Of a stretch of DNA of 64,000 nt, positions 42,287 through 55,363 are shown piece by piece. Made by a program: the position numbers and the translations under genes. The notes beneath the pieces are model-generated. The model was not told the DNA's origin. It ran no database searches and saw only the letters and a program-made list of their open reading frames with translations. This stretch comes from Yamagishiella unicocca (taxonomy: Eukaryota; Chlorophyta; Chlorophyceae; Chlamydomonadales; Volvocaceae): assembly GCA_003116995.1 (NCBI GenBank), contig BDSL01000049.1, forward strand, positions 434,001 through 498,000, in the 5' to 3' direction. How positions within the stretch are numbered: position 1 is the first letter of the stretch; the number at the start of each line of letters is the position of its first letter.

Positions 42287-43026
42287 AGGGCTCTTAAGAT
42301 GGTTGAAGCTTGACAAGTACAAGCACAATGGTCTTATGTGAAGCAAGCCGATTAGCTGTGGAAAAGGACACCTGAAATAAGGCCGTGGCCCGGCGGCTCC
42401 GGCTGGAGCTGAATCTCCTCGAGCAGCTAAATTCACTGCCCCAGGAAATCTTGAACCTCAAAGCTTGTAGGTTGTCCCCTCAAATGGAGACTAGATTCAA
42501 GAAATTGGAGTTTGAACTCGGGGAGCACTCGGTCAGCAGCAAGATTTTAAAAGTCTGAAAGGCAAGGTTTGTAAGCCGTCTCAATTGGTTTTATAAATTG
42601 GATGACTGTAAGTAAGTGCCACGTCGCCTCCAAGAAAAGCTGCGACTCCTGGAGCCTGGCGATCCGAATCCGTTGCATGCGGTCCAACGTAATCCTTATC
42701 AACTTGGTCAAGGGCACCTTTAACCAGCCCAACTTCGGTAAGCTGCCCCACCGAGTCACCCATTATGTTCTAAACACTTTTCCAGCTAATGCTGTCGTAC
42801 GTTGCGTCCGCTGCTAGAGACCTTATCCTCCCCCCTGGCGGAACTACACCTTATCCTTCCCACCTTTGTCCGCCCAATCAGACGCCGCATGAATTGTAAA
42901 ACGCAAACTTTCCATCACCTGCGCCTACAACAGTTGCACAAACACTCTTCACCATACACCATGCACGTGCTTGCATCCAAGCCCACATCCATCATAAGGT
43001 CTGACTGACATCGCCATCAGTAGTGC
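42287..43026. other. Intergenic between two minus-strand genes
   Basis: 3' side of the giant nucleotidyltransferase and promoter side of the unidentified gene. AT content is higher than in the exons. No frame looks coding and no minus-strand TGTAA was seen near the stop at 43027. Confidence 0.4.
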
Positions 43027-46000
43027 TTACCCCCCCCTACGCCCAGGTCCAACGCGTCCCCCACGGCTGGAACCGGCCTCCTGCTCAGCATCCCCCTGCG
43101 CCTGCGCCTGCCTAACCGTGCCGCCGTCATTCGCTGCAGCACCTTCCGCTCGCTCCTCCGCGCTAGCAGCCGCCCGCGCATGCTGCTGCCGCACCCCTTG
43201 CTGTGACGACCCACCGCGCTGCGCACCAGCACTAGGCACCACTCCAGGGGCGGCCCCGAGCCCTGCCCCAGCGCTCTGGCCCCCGCCTCCGCCACGCCCC
43301 GTGCCTCCCTGGCCACCCCCACCCGCGGCGCCTCCGCCGCCATGCTTAGGCCCCGAATAGCCCCTGCCAGCTCCGCTCCCCGCAGCCCTAGACTGCCATC
43401 GGCCCTCATGATCTGCCGGATGGTGCCCCCCTGGGTGGTGGTGGTGACTGGACCCATGGTGGTGCTGCTGATGGTGGTGGTGCTGGTGCTGCTGGTGCAC
43501 TTGGTGGCTGGCGCCCGAGGAGCCTCCGCGGCGGTTCGAAACCCGCTGCCACTCCTGCTCCTGCGGGTCCGCCTCCTGCTGCTGGTGCTGCTGGTGCTGC
43601 TGAGAGTGGTGCCTGCCGTACTGCCCGCCCCGACCCTGATGGCCTCGGTGGTGCGACGACCCGTGAGGCTGTGCGGCAGCCCCCTGCCCATCCTCGCGCA
43701 TCCCACCACCACCACCACCACCACCACCACCACTGGCACCACCGCCGCCGCCCGGCGGTCCATGCGACTGCCGGCCATGCCCGTGGCCGTGATTATGCGC
43801 GTGCGACTGGCTGTGGTGATGGTGGTGGTGATGGTGGTGCGACTGCGAAGAGTGTGGCCGGGAGCGATCACCGCCACCGCTGCCACCGGCACTGGCGACG
43901 GCGCCAATGCCGGCGCCAGCCTCACCGCTGCTCGAGCCCGGGCGCGAGCTCGCCGCAGGCAGCTGCTGTCCTTGCGACGTTGCTTGCGCTGAGCACTGGC
44001 CTGCCTGGCTTCCGTCACCGCCGCCGCCCTGCTGGCCCCTCCCTGGCGTGCCCAAAAGTACTGCCGTGAGGTCCAGGGAGGAGTGGGTGCGGCCCGAGGC
44101 AGTGGATGAGGAGGGCGAGGCCGGGGGCGCGTCTGCGGCAGCAGCGGCGCCGCCAAGGCCCGCGGTGGCAGTGCCCACCGCGGTGGCGATGTTGTTGGTG
44201 GCCGCTGCTAGGTAGCTGCTCACCGCGCCGGAGGAGGGCGTCCGGAGGATAGGTGTGGAGGCGCCGCTGACGGTGGGCGTGAAGGTCTGGCCGGGTGCCG
44301 AAGAGGAGGATGCTGACGAGGCCGCCGCCGGAGCGCTGCCGTCGCTGCGCGCCGGCTGCGTTGTAGCAAGTGTGGCAGTGCCGCTGAGTACGCTGGGCAG
44401 AGCGGCGGCGGCGGCCGTGGCCGCAGCCGCCGCCGCACTGGCGCTGGCACTGGCGCTAGCGATGGCGCCGGCACTGGCGCTAGCGCCGGCACTGGTGCTA
44501 GCGCTGGTGCTGCCGCTGGTGCTGCCGCTCGGTCCGTACTGCTGCAGCAGGCGGTCGGTTGAGATGGCGCGCTTGGCCGCGAACACGGCGTCGGGGTTCA
44601 GCAGAGGGACCTGTCGGCAAAAGGCCATGGAGGAGGCCGCGGAGGAAGGGGGGGGGCCGCGCGTGTGGACTGGGCCTTGCGCCTTGTTCGGCAGGCAGTG
44701 CTGTGACCGGACATATACCGGTACCTTGTGGTTATAAGGGAGATGCGTAAAGTGGCATAGCAGCGGTCTGTGAGGGCGACCAGGGCGTAACACCGCACAA
44801 CGATAAATCCAACAAACAGGGACAAGTACTGGGGGCCCGCAGCCTATGAAAATCCATCCCAACTGCAATGCCTTGCGGGCCTTGTGGGCCTTGCAGGGCC
44901 TTGGACGGCTAGCGGGGTGGGAGGCCCACTCTAACAGCATACCCTCTGCGGGCCCCGGCCGCTCCGCCCCGATGGCACCCACCTGCCCGACAGTGGGCTT
45001 CCCGCTGGACCCCGTGCTTCGAGAGGCGGCCGCTGACGGCGCGGTCGCAGCGACGACGGCGGCCGTGGCGGCAGCCACCTGCAGCTGTTCGGCTCGCGCA
45101 GCAGCCGCCACCTGCTGCTGCTGCTGTTGCTGCTCTGCGCGTGCGGCCGCCGCCACCTGGAGCTGCTCCGCGCGCGCGGCGTTGCTCCGACTGATGCTGG
45201 CGGCCACGGCCGCCGCGGCGGCGATGGCGGCGGGGTTCGTATATTGTCGTACCGTTGCCGGAGCGCTGCTGCCAGCCCCACTGGCGGCGCCGCCGGTGGC
45301 CGGTGACGGCGGCGGCGCGGGTGCTGGCGCCTGCGGGGATGATGGCGCCGGTGACGGCGGCGCTGCTGGTGATGGCGGTGCCGCCGGCGCAGGCGGTGAA
45401 GCCGGCGGCGAGGACGGATGCTGCTGGGCATTCAGCTGCTGCGGCTGGTGCAGGGGGTGATGGGGCGGGCGGTACGGCGCCGGCTTTTTCAGCTGCTGCG
45501 CCGCTTGGGAGCCCTGCGTCTGCGCTTGCGAGTATTCACCCGCCGCCAACGGTACCTGCCCAGCCACGCCAGCCACAGAGGCCTCAACGTCCGTCTGCGA
45601 CGGCGGCTCGCTGACACTGGCGGCCGCGCCGCACCTCCCGGACTCGAAGACCCCCGCCGGTCCCGGCAGGTTCGTCGCCAACGCCTGCGCCGGCTCCGGA
45701 ACCAACGCCGTCGCCGATGCCTGGATTAGCGACGCCGCCGCACGGGAGTACGGCTCGGCGGCGGGCGTTGCCGCCGACGGCGTGGGCGGGCCGTCAGTCG
45801 CGGACGCGCTGTCGTTGCTGAAGCGCGCTACGAAGGCCGGCGCGGCGGCGTTCACGGGGCGGAGGTATCCGGCGGCTGACGCCGCGGCTGCGGCGGGGTG
45901 GTTGCTGCCTGCCGCTGCGATGCGGCCACCCGGCGGCAGCAGGACTGGGTTGTCCCGCTGCTGCGCTCCCATCGCAGCCGCAAGAAGCGCCTGCGCCGCC

Positions 46001-49000
46001 GATGCCGTGGGCGAGAGCGGCGCGCGCGACCCCGCAAGGCCCGCAACCGGCGACGAGACCGGCGACGGCGGCGCCGCCGCTCCGGCGCCGCTACCTGCGC
46101 TGGGAGCTGGCGGCGCCGGCACCGGAGCGCCGTACGCTAGCGGCACTGGAGCGCCCATCGGCGAGGGCAAGCCAGCGCCGCCAGATGACGAGGAGCGACG
46201 CGCTGCCGCTGCCGCCGCTAAGGGATCGTAACGCTGGCTGGGCGCGCGCACGATCGCGGGTGCAGCGCTCCCAAACGGCGCCATCAGCGGCGCCTGTGAC
46301 GGCTGCGGTGAAGGCAGGGGACTGGCGGCCGCCGACTCGCTGCTGGCTGCCTGCTGCTCGCCCGGCCTCTGCACCGACAGCGACAATGAAAGGGCAGGTA
46401 GCGGCAACACCGCCGGGGCTTCCGCCGCCGCGGGCAACGCGGTGGCGGCGGTGCCCGACGTGTGGGCCAGCCCCACTGTTGCACCGCGAGCCGTGCTGCC
46501 GGGGGCCGTTGCGCCCCTTGCTGCCAGCGCAGCGGCTTGGACGGCTGCGCTGCTGGCGTCAACGATGGCACCGCGGCCCAGAGCCGAAGGCGCCGTGGTC
46601 ATGACCATGGCCGGGGCCTGGGGGCTGTGTGACAGCGGCGTCGAGCCGGATGAGGAGAGGGAGCTGGGCGTCACCGCCGGCGGCGTGAGGTGCTGGAGCA
46701 CCTCGGGTGCCGCCCCGGAGCTGCTGACGCTGCCGCGGCTGCTCAGCAGCTGCGAAACCGCACCTGCCTGCGCGGCGGCAACGGCTGCGGCAACGGCAGC
46801 AGCGGCGGCGGCGGCGGTGGTGGTGCTGCCGATCGCGTCACTGGCAGAGTCTCGGAACGCAGACAGCGCCGCTGGCGACGCCGAAGCGGCGCCTGGCTTG
46901 ACAGCCGCAACGCTGCGCCCCTCTGTGGCCGTTCCTTGCTGATGGTCGCTGCCGCTGGCGGCCCCCGCCACTGCCGCAACTCTGGCCGCAGCAGGCGGCA
47001 GCGCGCCCGACGCCACAGCGCCAGAGGCCGCGCTGCTGCCGGCAATTTCATGACCGCCGGCTGTCCCACTGTAAGCGGAATCCGCTAGCCAAGCCCGTAC
47101 GTCCTTGGCCCCCTCCTCCTTCACCGCCGTCGCTGACGTCGGCGGCGCCGCCGCAGCGACAGCGCCGCCAGCGAAGCCGCAGTTGAGGCTTGGCCCTCCC
47201 CCCGCCCCCCCCGCCGCCGCTGCCGCCGCCAGGCCGCTGTACGACACCCGCGGCTGCGATGTCGACGACGTGTACGACCCCGTGCCGCCGTCGACCTCGA
47301 AGAGCAGCTGCTCGTCCAGCATGAAATTGCCGCTGGTCTGGCCCGACAGGACGCCGCCCTGCGCCGCCCCGCTGAAGCCGCCGCCGCCGTTGTTGCCACC
47401 GCCGCCACCGCCGCCGCTGCCACCGCCGCCGCCACCACTGGCGGCCGCTGAGTCGTGCAAGGCAGCGCCGTGCATGGTCCCCATGGCCGCCACCATAGCG
47501 CGGGTGTATTCTAGGTTGATGACTTTGGGGTCACGCGATTGCGAGTGCGCGTTGTGGGAGGGTGGGATTACGACGGGAAAGGGAGGCGCGGGCACCAGTG
47601 CAGCGATGGGCCCTGGGACACCACCTACGCCGGCTGCGTGTTCGCGCAGCGGCTGCTCGGGAGCTGCCGCAGGCTGGCCGCCAGGGTGAGACGCAGCGGT
47701 GTTGCTGGGAGCAGGACAGCCGCCACCACCGGACGACGACGCGCCGGATGGGGTCGGGGGAGGCTGCTGCAGCGCCGGCTTGCCCCCGCCGCCGGCACCG
47801 CCGCCGCTGTATTGCCCCGCAGACGAGCCGAGCGAGTATGCCGGGCTCTGGCCCGCCGAGGAGGAGCTGTTGGTCCACAGCCCCTCGGGGCCGCCCTTGG
47901 CGTCGTACATGTACGACATCGCGCCCATGCCGTGGCGCTGCACGTGCGCGTAGAGCCAGGAGGGCGGCGAGTGCTGGATGTTGTGCGCCAGCGCCGGCGG
48001 CGGCGGTGGCGGCAGGTTCGACGGCAGGTGCGGCGACGGCGGCGAGACACCCATCATCAGGTCATGGCTGAGCGCGCCCAGCCGGCTGTAGTGGATGGCG
48101 GCCGCCGGGTGGCTCAGCATGGCGGCCATGTGGGGCGCGGCGCCGACGAGCGCAGCGGCCGCCGCCGCCGCCGCCGGATTCGCTGCCGACTGGTGGGAGC
48201 CGCCCGCCGGCAAGGACAAGGCCATGCCGGGCGGCAGCCTCATTGGGTTCATGTGCGACGCAACCGCACCTGCGGTCTGGTATCCAGACATGGAGCCGTT
48301 GCGGCTGGCACCGCCGCTGGAGGTGGACTGAACGGACCCGCCACCGCCGCCGCTGCCGCCGCCGCCGGCGGATGTGATCATTGGGACGGTTAACGCGCCC
48401 GCCGCCGCCGCCGCGTTGCTCCCTCCGGCCTGTCGGTGCGCGGCGGCGGTGTAGCCGCCGCCGCCGCCGCTCGCCGGGCCGCCGCGGCCCATCAGCGCCA
48501 CCGGCTGAGTGAACAAGGGCGGCGGCGGCATCGTCGCCTGCAGCTGCGCGTAGAGCTGTTGCAGCTGTTGGTGCGTATGGTTCAAGACCGGCAAAGGAAG
48601 TGGACCCCCCGGCACAAGTGCGCCTTGCCCCAGCGCCTGTGCCTGTGGCGCCACCGCTGGACCAGCAGTAACAGCCACCGACGGCTGGCCTTCGGCCGCG
48701 CCGCCACCGCTGCCGCTGCGGCTGCTTGCAGCAGCAGCCTGCGCGTCGGCGATCGCTGCCACGGCAGCGTCGGCGACGGCAGCGACGCTGGAGTAGCTAT
48801 TCCCGCCCGCCGTGGTGCCGTACATCGTACTGTCCGCCACGGCGCCGGCCATCCCGGATCCTGCGCCGCCACCGCTGTCTTCCTGCCTATGCGCCATATG
48901 GCTGCTTGATCTAGCCCGTGATGCTGCCTGCCCTGGGTCCGCGCTTGTATCAGCCGCCGCAGCAGCTGCAGCAGCAGCCACGGCTGCAGCCGCCGCCGCC

Positions 49001-49696
49001 GCTTGGCCCTGGTACCGACCCACATCGCTCGGCTGGCGGTACGGCCGGCCTGAGGCGCCCGCCGCCGCGCCTGCTCCCGGCCCCGCCGAGCCACCGCCAT
49101 CATCGTGGGATTCGCGGCTCGTCGCTCCGCCTTGCCCCCGGCCCCCAGCTGCCGACGAGGCGGACTGCTGCGCGGCGTGCTGCTGCTGCTGCTGCTGCAG
49201 GTGCAGCTGCAGCTCGGCCGAGACAGCCGCCAGCATCTGCGCCGTGTGGTCAACATGCCGCCCGGCCGCGGCGTCGCTGCCGCCGTGTCCCGCCACAGCG
49301 GTCCCAGCTAAGCGATGGCTCTGGCCTCCGGAGCTCGCCGCCGCAGCTGCCGCCGCCGCCGCCGCTGCTGCCGCCATTGAGTCCGACGCGCTCCCGCCCC
49401 TCCTACCTCCAGCGCTGGCTCCGCCGCGGCTGTTGGAGCGGGCCCCAGCCACCTGCTGTTGCTGTTGTTGTTGCTGTTGTTGTTGCTGCTGCTGTTGTTG
49501 CTGCTGTTGTTGCTGCTGTTGTTGCTGCTGTTGTTGCTGCTGCTCCCCTGCAGCGCTGGCTCCAAGAACAGACGCCGACGCCGTGCGCTGCCGCCCACCG
49601 CCGTAGCCGCTACCAGCCGAGGTTCCCGCCGAGGAGCCGTCATGAGAGAAGCGCCGCTGAGCGGAGGCCTCCACCTGTGCCTGGTGCTGCTGTTGC

Positions 49697-49728
<32 letters not shown>

Positions 49729-51187
49729 CTGGTGCTGTTGTTGCTGGTGCTGCTGGGCCGCCATCTGCAGCGCAGCGCTGCCGGCGTGGGCGTGCTGGTG
49801 CGAATGCACGTGTTGGGGGTAACCAGGCACCGCCGCTACACCGCCAGCGGCTAGGAACGACGACTCGAGCTGTTGCTGCTGCTGGGAGGGGGAGAGGGTC
49901 GAAGCCTGCGGGGGGGGCGGTGGCGGAGGCATACCGTACGGCATGTACGCCGCGCCGGGCGGCATACCGTGCATGATGTGAGCGTGCGGATGGAGCAGCG
50001 CTGAGGGTATTGCGCCCAGCATCTGGGGTGGCGCAACTGCCAGCTGGCGGCCGTAGCCCACGGCGTGTATCATCTGCGCGATGCTGTTGAGCTGCTGCGC
50101 AGTGGCCTCTGGGCTCAGCGTCGCCAGGCCTGCGTTGGCGGCAGGCCAGTGCCCCGGCGGCATGATGCCGCCGTGGAGGTACGGCAGGGGTGCTGGCGGC
50201 ACTGCTGCTGGCGCCGCGGTGCCAGCCGGACGGGTGTTTCGGTTCGCAGGCGAGAGCCGCGCCCCGTGGCCGCCGCCACCGCTGCTGCCGCCGCCGCTGC
50301 CGCCGCCGCTGCCGCCATGCAGTATCGCCTGGAGGGCCGCAGCGCTCGCGGCGGCGGCAGTTGCCGCCGCCACGTCAACGGCGGACTGGTGCGCGCTCGA
50401 GCTTGCGCTGCCCGAAGCGCTGCCGGTGTGGGGTCCTGTCGCGCCCTGGCTGGACGCCTGCTGCTGCTGCTGCTGGCCTGGCGCCGCTCCGCCGCGGCCC
50501 GAGGAGCCCGCCGGCGCCACGGCTCCGGAACCGCCGGAGCTTTGGGAGGTCCCCAGGAGCTGCCGCTCCACGTCCTTCGGCAGCACGAGCGCCACGGCGT
50601 ACGGCAGCTGCATCCGCTGCGGCGAGCTGTCGTCATCGGTGACCTGAGCCGCCACGGCGCCGGGCAGCGCCGGCGCGACAGCGACCACCGACGTGGCCGC
50701 GGCCTGCTGCGACTTTGGCGCGGCAAGTGCAAGCGGGCTGCCGTCGAGCCGCTCCTCGGGCCCCGCGGCATCGAGTTCGGCGGCAGGGGCGGCGGCAGAT
50801 CCGGCAGGAGCGGCGGCGCCCGCGGGGGCTGCTAGCGGCACGGCGACAAGCCCCTCAGATGCCGCGGCGTCGTCCTCTAATGCGTCCGAGGGGCCCTGTC
50901 CGAACGTCCCAATCGCGGCCGCATCGTCCGGCAATGGCCGCGCCTGCGCGCCCGCCGACGACGACGAGCCGTGCGCCGCGCCGCCGTCCTCCTCCACCGC
51001 CCCGCCTTCTTGGGACCCACTGTCCACCTCCTCCTCGTCCACTCCCATCTCCCTGGCAGCAGCGGCCGCAGCGGCTGCCGCCGCGCGGCTGCGCCCGTCG
51101 AAGCCGGGTGCAGACTCCTGGGGGCTGCTGACCGGCACAGCTACCGTCGGCTGCGCCGTCGACAATCCCCCACCGGGGGTTCCCGGT

Positions 51188-51218
<31 letters not shown>

Positions 51219-54200
51219 CAAGACCTGTCGCCAGAGACCCAGCGGCCCCCGGCATCACGGGCGCGGACATAACCCGTGGGATCTTTCCCCCGTCTCCGCC
51301 GCCATCCACACCAGCAGCATGCAACCCTGCCGCCGGATAGGGGTTGTGACTCCCGGGAGGGCCCGCCACGAGGTGGTTGCCCCAGCCCATCATGCCGGGC
51401 ATGACCAAGTAACTGTTCGCGCCGGCGGTGGCGGCGGCGGCGCTGCCCATCATCGCCGCGGCCGCCGCCGCCGCCGCCGGCCCCTGTGCCGCGGCTTGTT
51501 GCATCACGAGAGGCAGCGACTGCGGCGACATCAGAGGTAGGGTCTGCAGCGCGTGGGCGAGGAGCCGCTGGCGGGCATGTGGGTCGGCACTGGCGCCGGC
51601 GGCGGCCGCCACGGCGGCCGCCAAATTATCTGGCGGGTGCGCCAAAGCTGGCGGCATGCCCATCGTCGCGGCGCCACCGCTGTGCAGGCTGCCGGCGTAC
51701 TGGCTGAGCGCATATACGGCGTTGGAGTTTCGCATCAGTGCCTCCGCATCCGACGGCACCACCACCGCCGCGCCCTCGGGAACCCCGGCCTGCCCCGGCT
51801 GCTGCCCCGGCGCCAGCCACGGCCCCACGCCGTACCCGCCGGGTACGGCCGATCCGGCGGCGGCGCCGCCGGCGCCCGCCGGCCCCCCTCGCGCGCCCGC
51901 CGGCTGCCCCTGGTCCTGCCGCCGGGTCATGTGCAGGTCGCCCGCAATATTGCCGAATACCACCTGCGGCAGGCTGCCGCGGCCGCTGGGCGCGCCGCTG
52001 CCGCCGCCGCTGCCGTGGCCGGGGGCTCCGGCGGCTCCGCCGCCGGCGGCGGCCCCGCCGCCGCTGCCCGTGCTGCTACCCGCGATGGGTGGCGCTGAGT
52101 TGCTGGGCGGCGGCGGCGAGGGTGCGTGCGGGAAGGGCTGCGGCAGGGGTCGCACCGCCACTGGGTGGTGCAGGCCGGGAGGGGCGCCGATGGGTCCGCC
52201 GTTGCCCTGCTCCCCGCCCGTCGCTGCCAGGTGCTTCCGGTGGCGCTGCGCGTTCCACACCTTGCCGAAGAAGTTGTCAAAGCCCTTGGCGCCGATGAAC
52301 GGCCCCAAGTCCTGCGGCGCATACCCCACCACAATATACCAGGCAGCGAAGGGGTGCACGTCGATACGGGAAAAACCCTACAACCCTTGAAACACACCAC
52401 GTCTAAGAAACCCGTAGAAGACACCACGTTTACAAAGCGCACGGCGGGCGCGAAAAGCGCGCGTCATGCATTTGTCACATTGGCAGAGCGCCTCCCGGGG
52501 GTTTACATCGTGATGCTCGCGCCCGCAACGGCATAAGATGGTGTCATCGGCTAGCATCCTCCCTCCTTCGGAAGCCCGCCCACCTCTTACTTGTCAATTC
52601 ACTTGTTTCCTACAACCCCCGGACCCAGCCAGGCCCAGCCCAGCCCAGCTCAGCCCTCACCTTGGCCTGCTCCGCAATGTCCGCCAGCATGCGCGCCCCA
52701 TGCTCGAAAGCGCGGCGGATACGCAAGTAGGAGGCCTTGGACACCGAGCGCCCCAGGTTGTTGTTGGGCAGGATTGGGTCCATCACGTTTAGCTGCTTGA
52801 TCGCGAAGGGCTTGGCCTCGCCACCCAGCGCCGCCAACTGCGGTGCCGTGTACTTCTGGTAGGCGCGCGTCATGAAGGCCTCCGTCAGCAAGGCATCGCG
52901 CTGCAGCGGCTCGGGAGTCTCCACTGCGGGGTGGCGGGGAAACCGGTTGACATGACACGATAAGAGGAGAGGGAAGAAACCACTGCCGGGTGCGGGGGGG
53001 TAAGGAGGACGCCGACGGGAACGGCGGAGGGGATGCGAGTAGTGGTGTGGGGTGCAAGCATGCGGAGGTTGGGCTGCTGCTGCGTGGAACTGTGCCAAAT
53101 CCACGCGCGGGCAACTGCAGGGCCTGAATAAGGCGGTACGGGCCACGTGCGATCGTGTTGGGGGCACGTGGGGGGAATTCGGGGTGGGGGGGTCACTCGT
53201 CCGGTTCGGGGTCGGCGGCCAGGGCCTCACCCGTCCCAGGGGGGAAGCTGGCCAGCGGAATGGGTCCTTGCAGGCTGAGGCAGAAGCGCTCCCAGTCGAA
53301 GCCGCTGCACTCCACCAGGAACTTGTAGAGAACCTGCAGGCCGAGAACCGGAATCGACGCACACTCGGATAGTGCCCGAGTAGTAACCTAGTACACAAGT
53401 AACACAAATCATAATGATTTCGGTCGGGAAAGTCTAGCTCGTTACCACAGAAACACCAGGGCGCATACAGCCCAGCTCAGCCCTCCAGCCCTCCACGGGA
53501 TTTTCCATAAGTTTCCTCTGAAACACCCCCCCTCCCTGCACCCCTCCCGCACCAAACCCATTCTCTAGCATGCGACTACACACGAGTGTCCCAAACTTTG
53601 TACGTCGCTTTTACTTATCGTGTAAGCGCCGACCTACGGGTTTCCTCCCACACATTACCCCCCCTGCCCCACCTGCAGCGGGTTCGTGAGCTCCCTGTGG
53701 TACAGGTTGATGACGTAGAGCACCAGCGTCTCCAGTGCGTATGTGGAGATGAGGCCGTGGTGCGCGCCCAGCACCCGGCTCTCGTAGTAGCACCACCCCT
53801 TGACCTGCACGGGGGCATCAGGAAGAGGGGCGGTGGATACTCAAGTGAACGACGGCGGTTGCTCCAGTGAAGGGTGGCATCAGCGGATGCCCAAGTGAAG
53901 GACGCCTCAGGCATTGGACGCTCAGGCGCTGCATGCCTAGGCGCTGTGGTTGTCGGCCGCTCACGGCTTGAGCGCCCCCCCGGGACCTCGTCTCACCAGT
54001 ATGATGCTGTCCTTGAACAGGTGCTTCCGCGTCGGGATGCACTGGTCCACGAACTTGTCCACGTCCTCCAGGAAATTGTAGGTGTTGAGGCCGCCGATCT
54101 GGAAGAACGAGATGTCTACAACGATGTTGTCGACCAGGCACTTGAGCAGTTTGACCTGTGCGGGGGGGGGGGAGGTGGCGTGAAAACCGTTGACGCGAAA

Positions 54201-55363
54201 AAGACAGGATAGTAGGCGCATGGTCGGCCGGGGGTGGTGGTGTGAGATCGGTGGGGGGGGGAGGCATGGCGCATGGGCAGGAAAAAGGGGGTCAGCGGCA
54301 GGGCGGGCGGCAGGGGGGGCCGAGGAGGAGGAAGGGGGGGTCGAGGACGATAGGATGTTTGCGGTGGGAAGGCCGGCCGGGCGGTGGGCAAGGGGGCTGT
54401 GGGCGAGAGGGTCGTGTGCGTGTCGTGTGGGGACGATAGTGCCATCGCAAGTACGTCACGAACATGGAACCACAACACCACAGCGTGCGTCCTGCGCTGC
54501 GTCCGGTCCGCTGGCGGGCCCGCGCGGCGGCCAGGTCCGGAGCACATGAGAGCCCTGGGCTCTGGCCGGCGGCCCTGATCGCGCCCACTTAGCACGCCCC
54601 AATCACCATGGCTTGCATATCGGCCGCCATGGAGTCAGGCCCTATCGATTGCGCGTCGAGCGACAATCGTGGTCAAACATCCTCTCTTGAGCTATACAAC
54701 ACTTCCCATGCCGCCCATGCCTGCTGCTGCTCGATCTATTCCATCGATGGCTGGCCGTGGGCCCCAGACCCCACCCGGCACACCACCCCGAGGCCCCAGT
54801 CAGCGACGTTGTTCACCTCCGCATGGATGACCTGCACGTTAGCGACCCTAAACACGGCGTTCGGGTTGTTTGCCTCGTCCTCCAGGCACATTTGCAGCTG
54901 CGACGCCCATGTGTCCCGGAGTGTCTCCTTCAGGGCCTGTGCGCGTGGGTTGTCACTGTATATTGACAGATCAATGTCTCCATCGGGCAGATACGTCTTC
55001 AGCGGCACCGAGCCAAAGGGTATCGCCGTAACCTGCAGGAGAGCGGGGCCCGATGCAAGCGGGGCGGATAGGACAGAAGGCCAGACAGGAGGTATCGCCA
55101 TCCAGGGCGTTATAAGGTGTCTCCACATCATAGCAGCAATGAAATTAACTTACATCATGCGGCGCAAAGCACCGCTTGACAATCGCAGTCACATGCTCTG
55201 TGATAGCCCATCGCCGATGCAGAGAAAGGCCTGTGGGCCTGATTCTTGATATAAGAGTGTCTGTACGAGCCAATAATTCATCGGCGAACTTTGGGTGCAG
55301 CTTTTTGAGCTGCTGGGCATTGCTGGTGTAGGGCTGGTTCGCTAACTGCTGCGCCAATGCCAT
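43027..55363 (-). CDS. Giant PAP/OAS1-type nucleotidyltransferase with disordered tail
   Basis: Eight exons: 55363..55154, 55032..54817, 54155..53997, 53804..53673, 53333..53231, 52923..52661, 52311..44983, 44610..43027; 9996 nt, 3331 aa. Residues 1 to about 390 match the plant nucleotidyltransferase family related to poly(A) polymerases (Arabidopsis At3g51620 type): FGSVPLKTYLPDGDIDLS with GS at 77-78 and D89-x-D91, the third acidic residue in NIVVDISF (D156), GWCYYESRVLGAHHGLIST, and NNNLGRSVSKASYLRIR. All catalytic carboxylates are present, so it may add nucleotides to RNA ends; the true substrate is unknown. The other 2900 residues are low complexity: Ala/Gly/Ser runs, a 30-Gln tract, Pro runs, and a His-rich, Gly-rich C-terminus. 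The 7.3-kb exon stays open throughout. The intron 44611-44982 is 372 nt and stop-free in frame. Start ATG at 55363. Confidence 0.85.
49453..49542. repeat. Trinucleotide tract encoding 30 glutamines
   Basis: Ninety bases of mixed CAG/CAA (minus strand) with many CAA interruptions, inside the giant exon. Further shorter Gln tracts lie near 49690-49760. Confidence 0.9.
52312..52660. other. Intron of the giant nucleotidyltransferase gene
   Basis: 349-nt intron between the catalytic exons and the giant tail exon. The proposed acceptor (gcgccgcag, minus strand) is in phase 0; the frame stays open for 16 codons upstream of it, so a slightly different acceptor is possible. Confidence 0.55.
53562..53650. 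repeat. Diverged family B copy in nucleotidyltransferase intron
   Basis: tctctagcatgcgacta, gtgtcccaaactttgt and ctacgggtttcctccc keep the order of family B landmarks with substitutions and a longer middle. Confidence 0.4.

Noticed and set aside
43017..44156. 379-codon minus-strand frame and many plus-strand frames (for example 46442-46942, 48812-49606) over the giant exon
   Set aside because: Repetitive GC-rich coding keeps other frames open. Only one frame continues from the catalytic exons and splices in phase.
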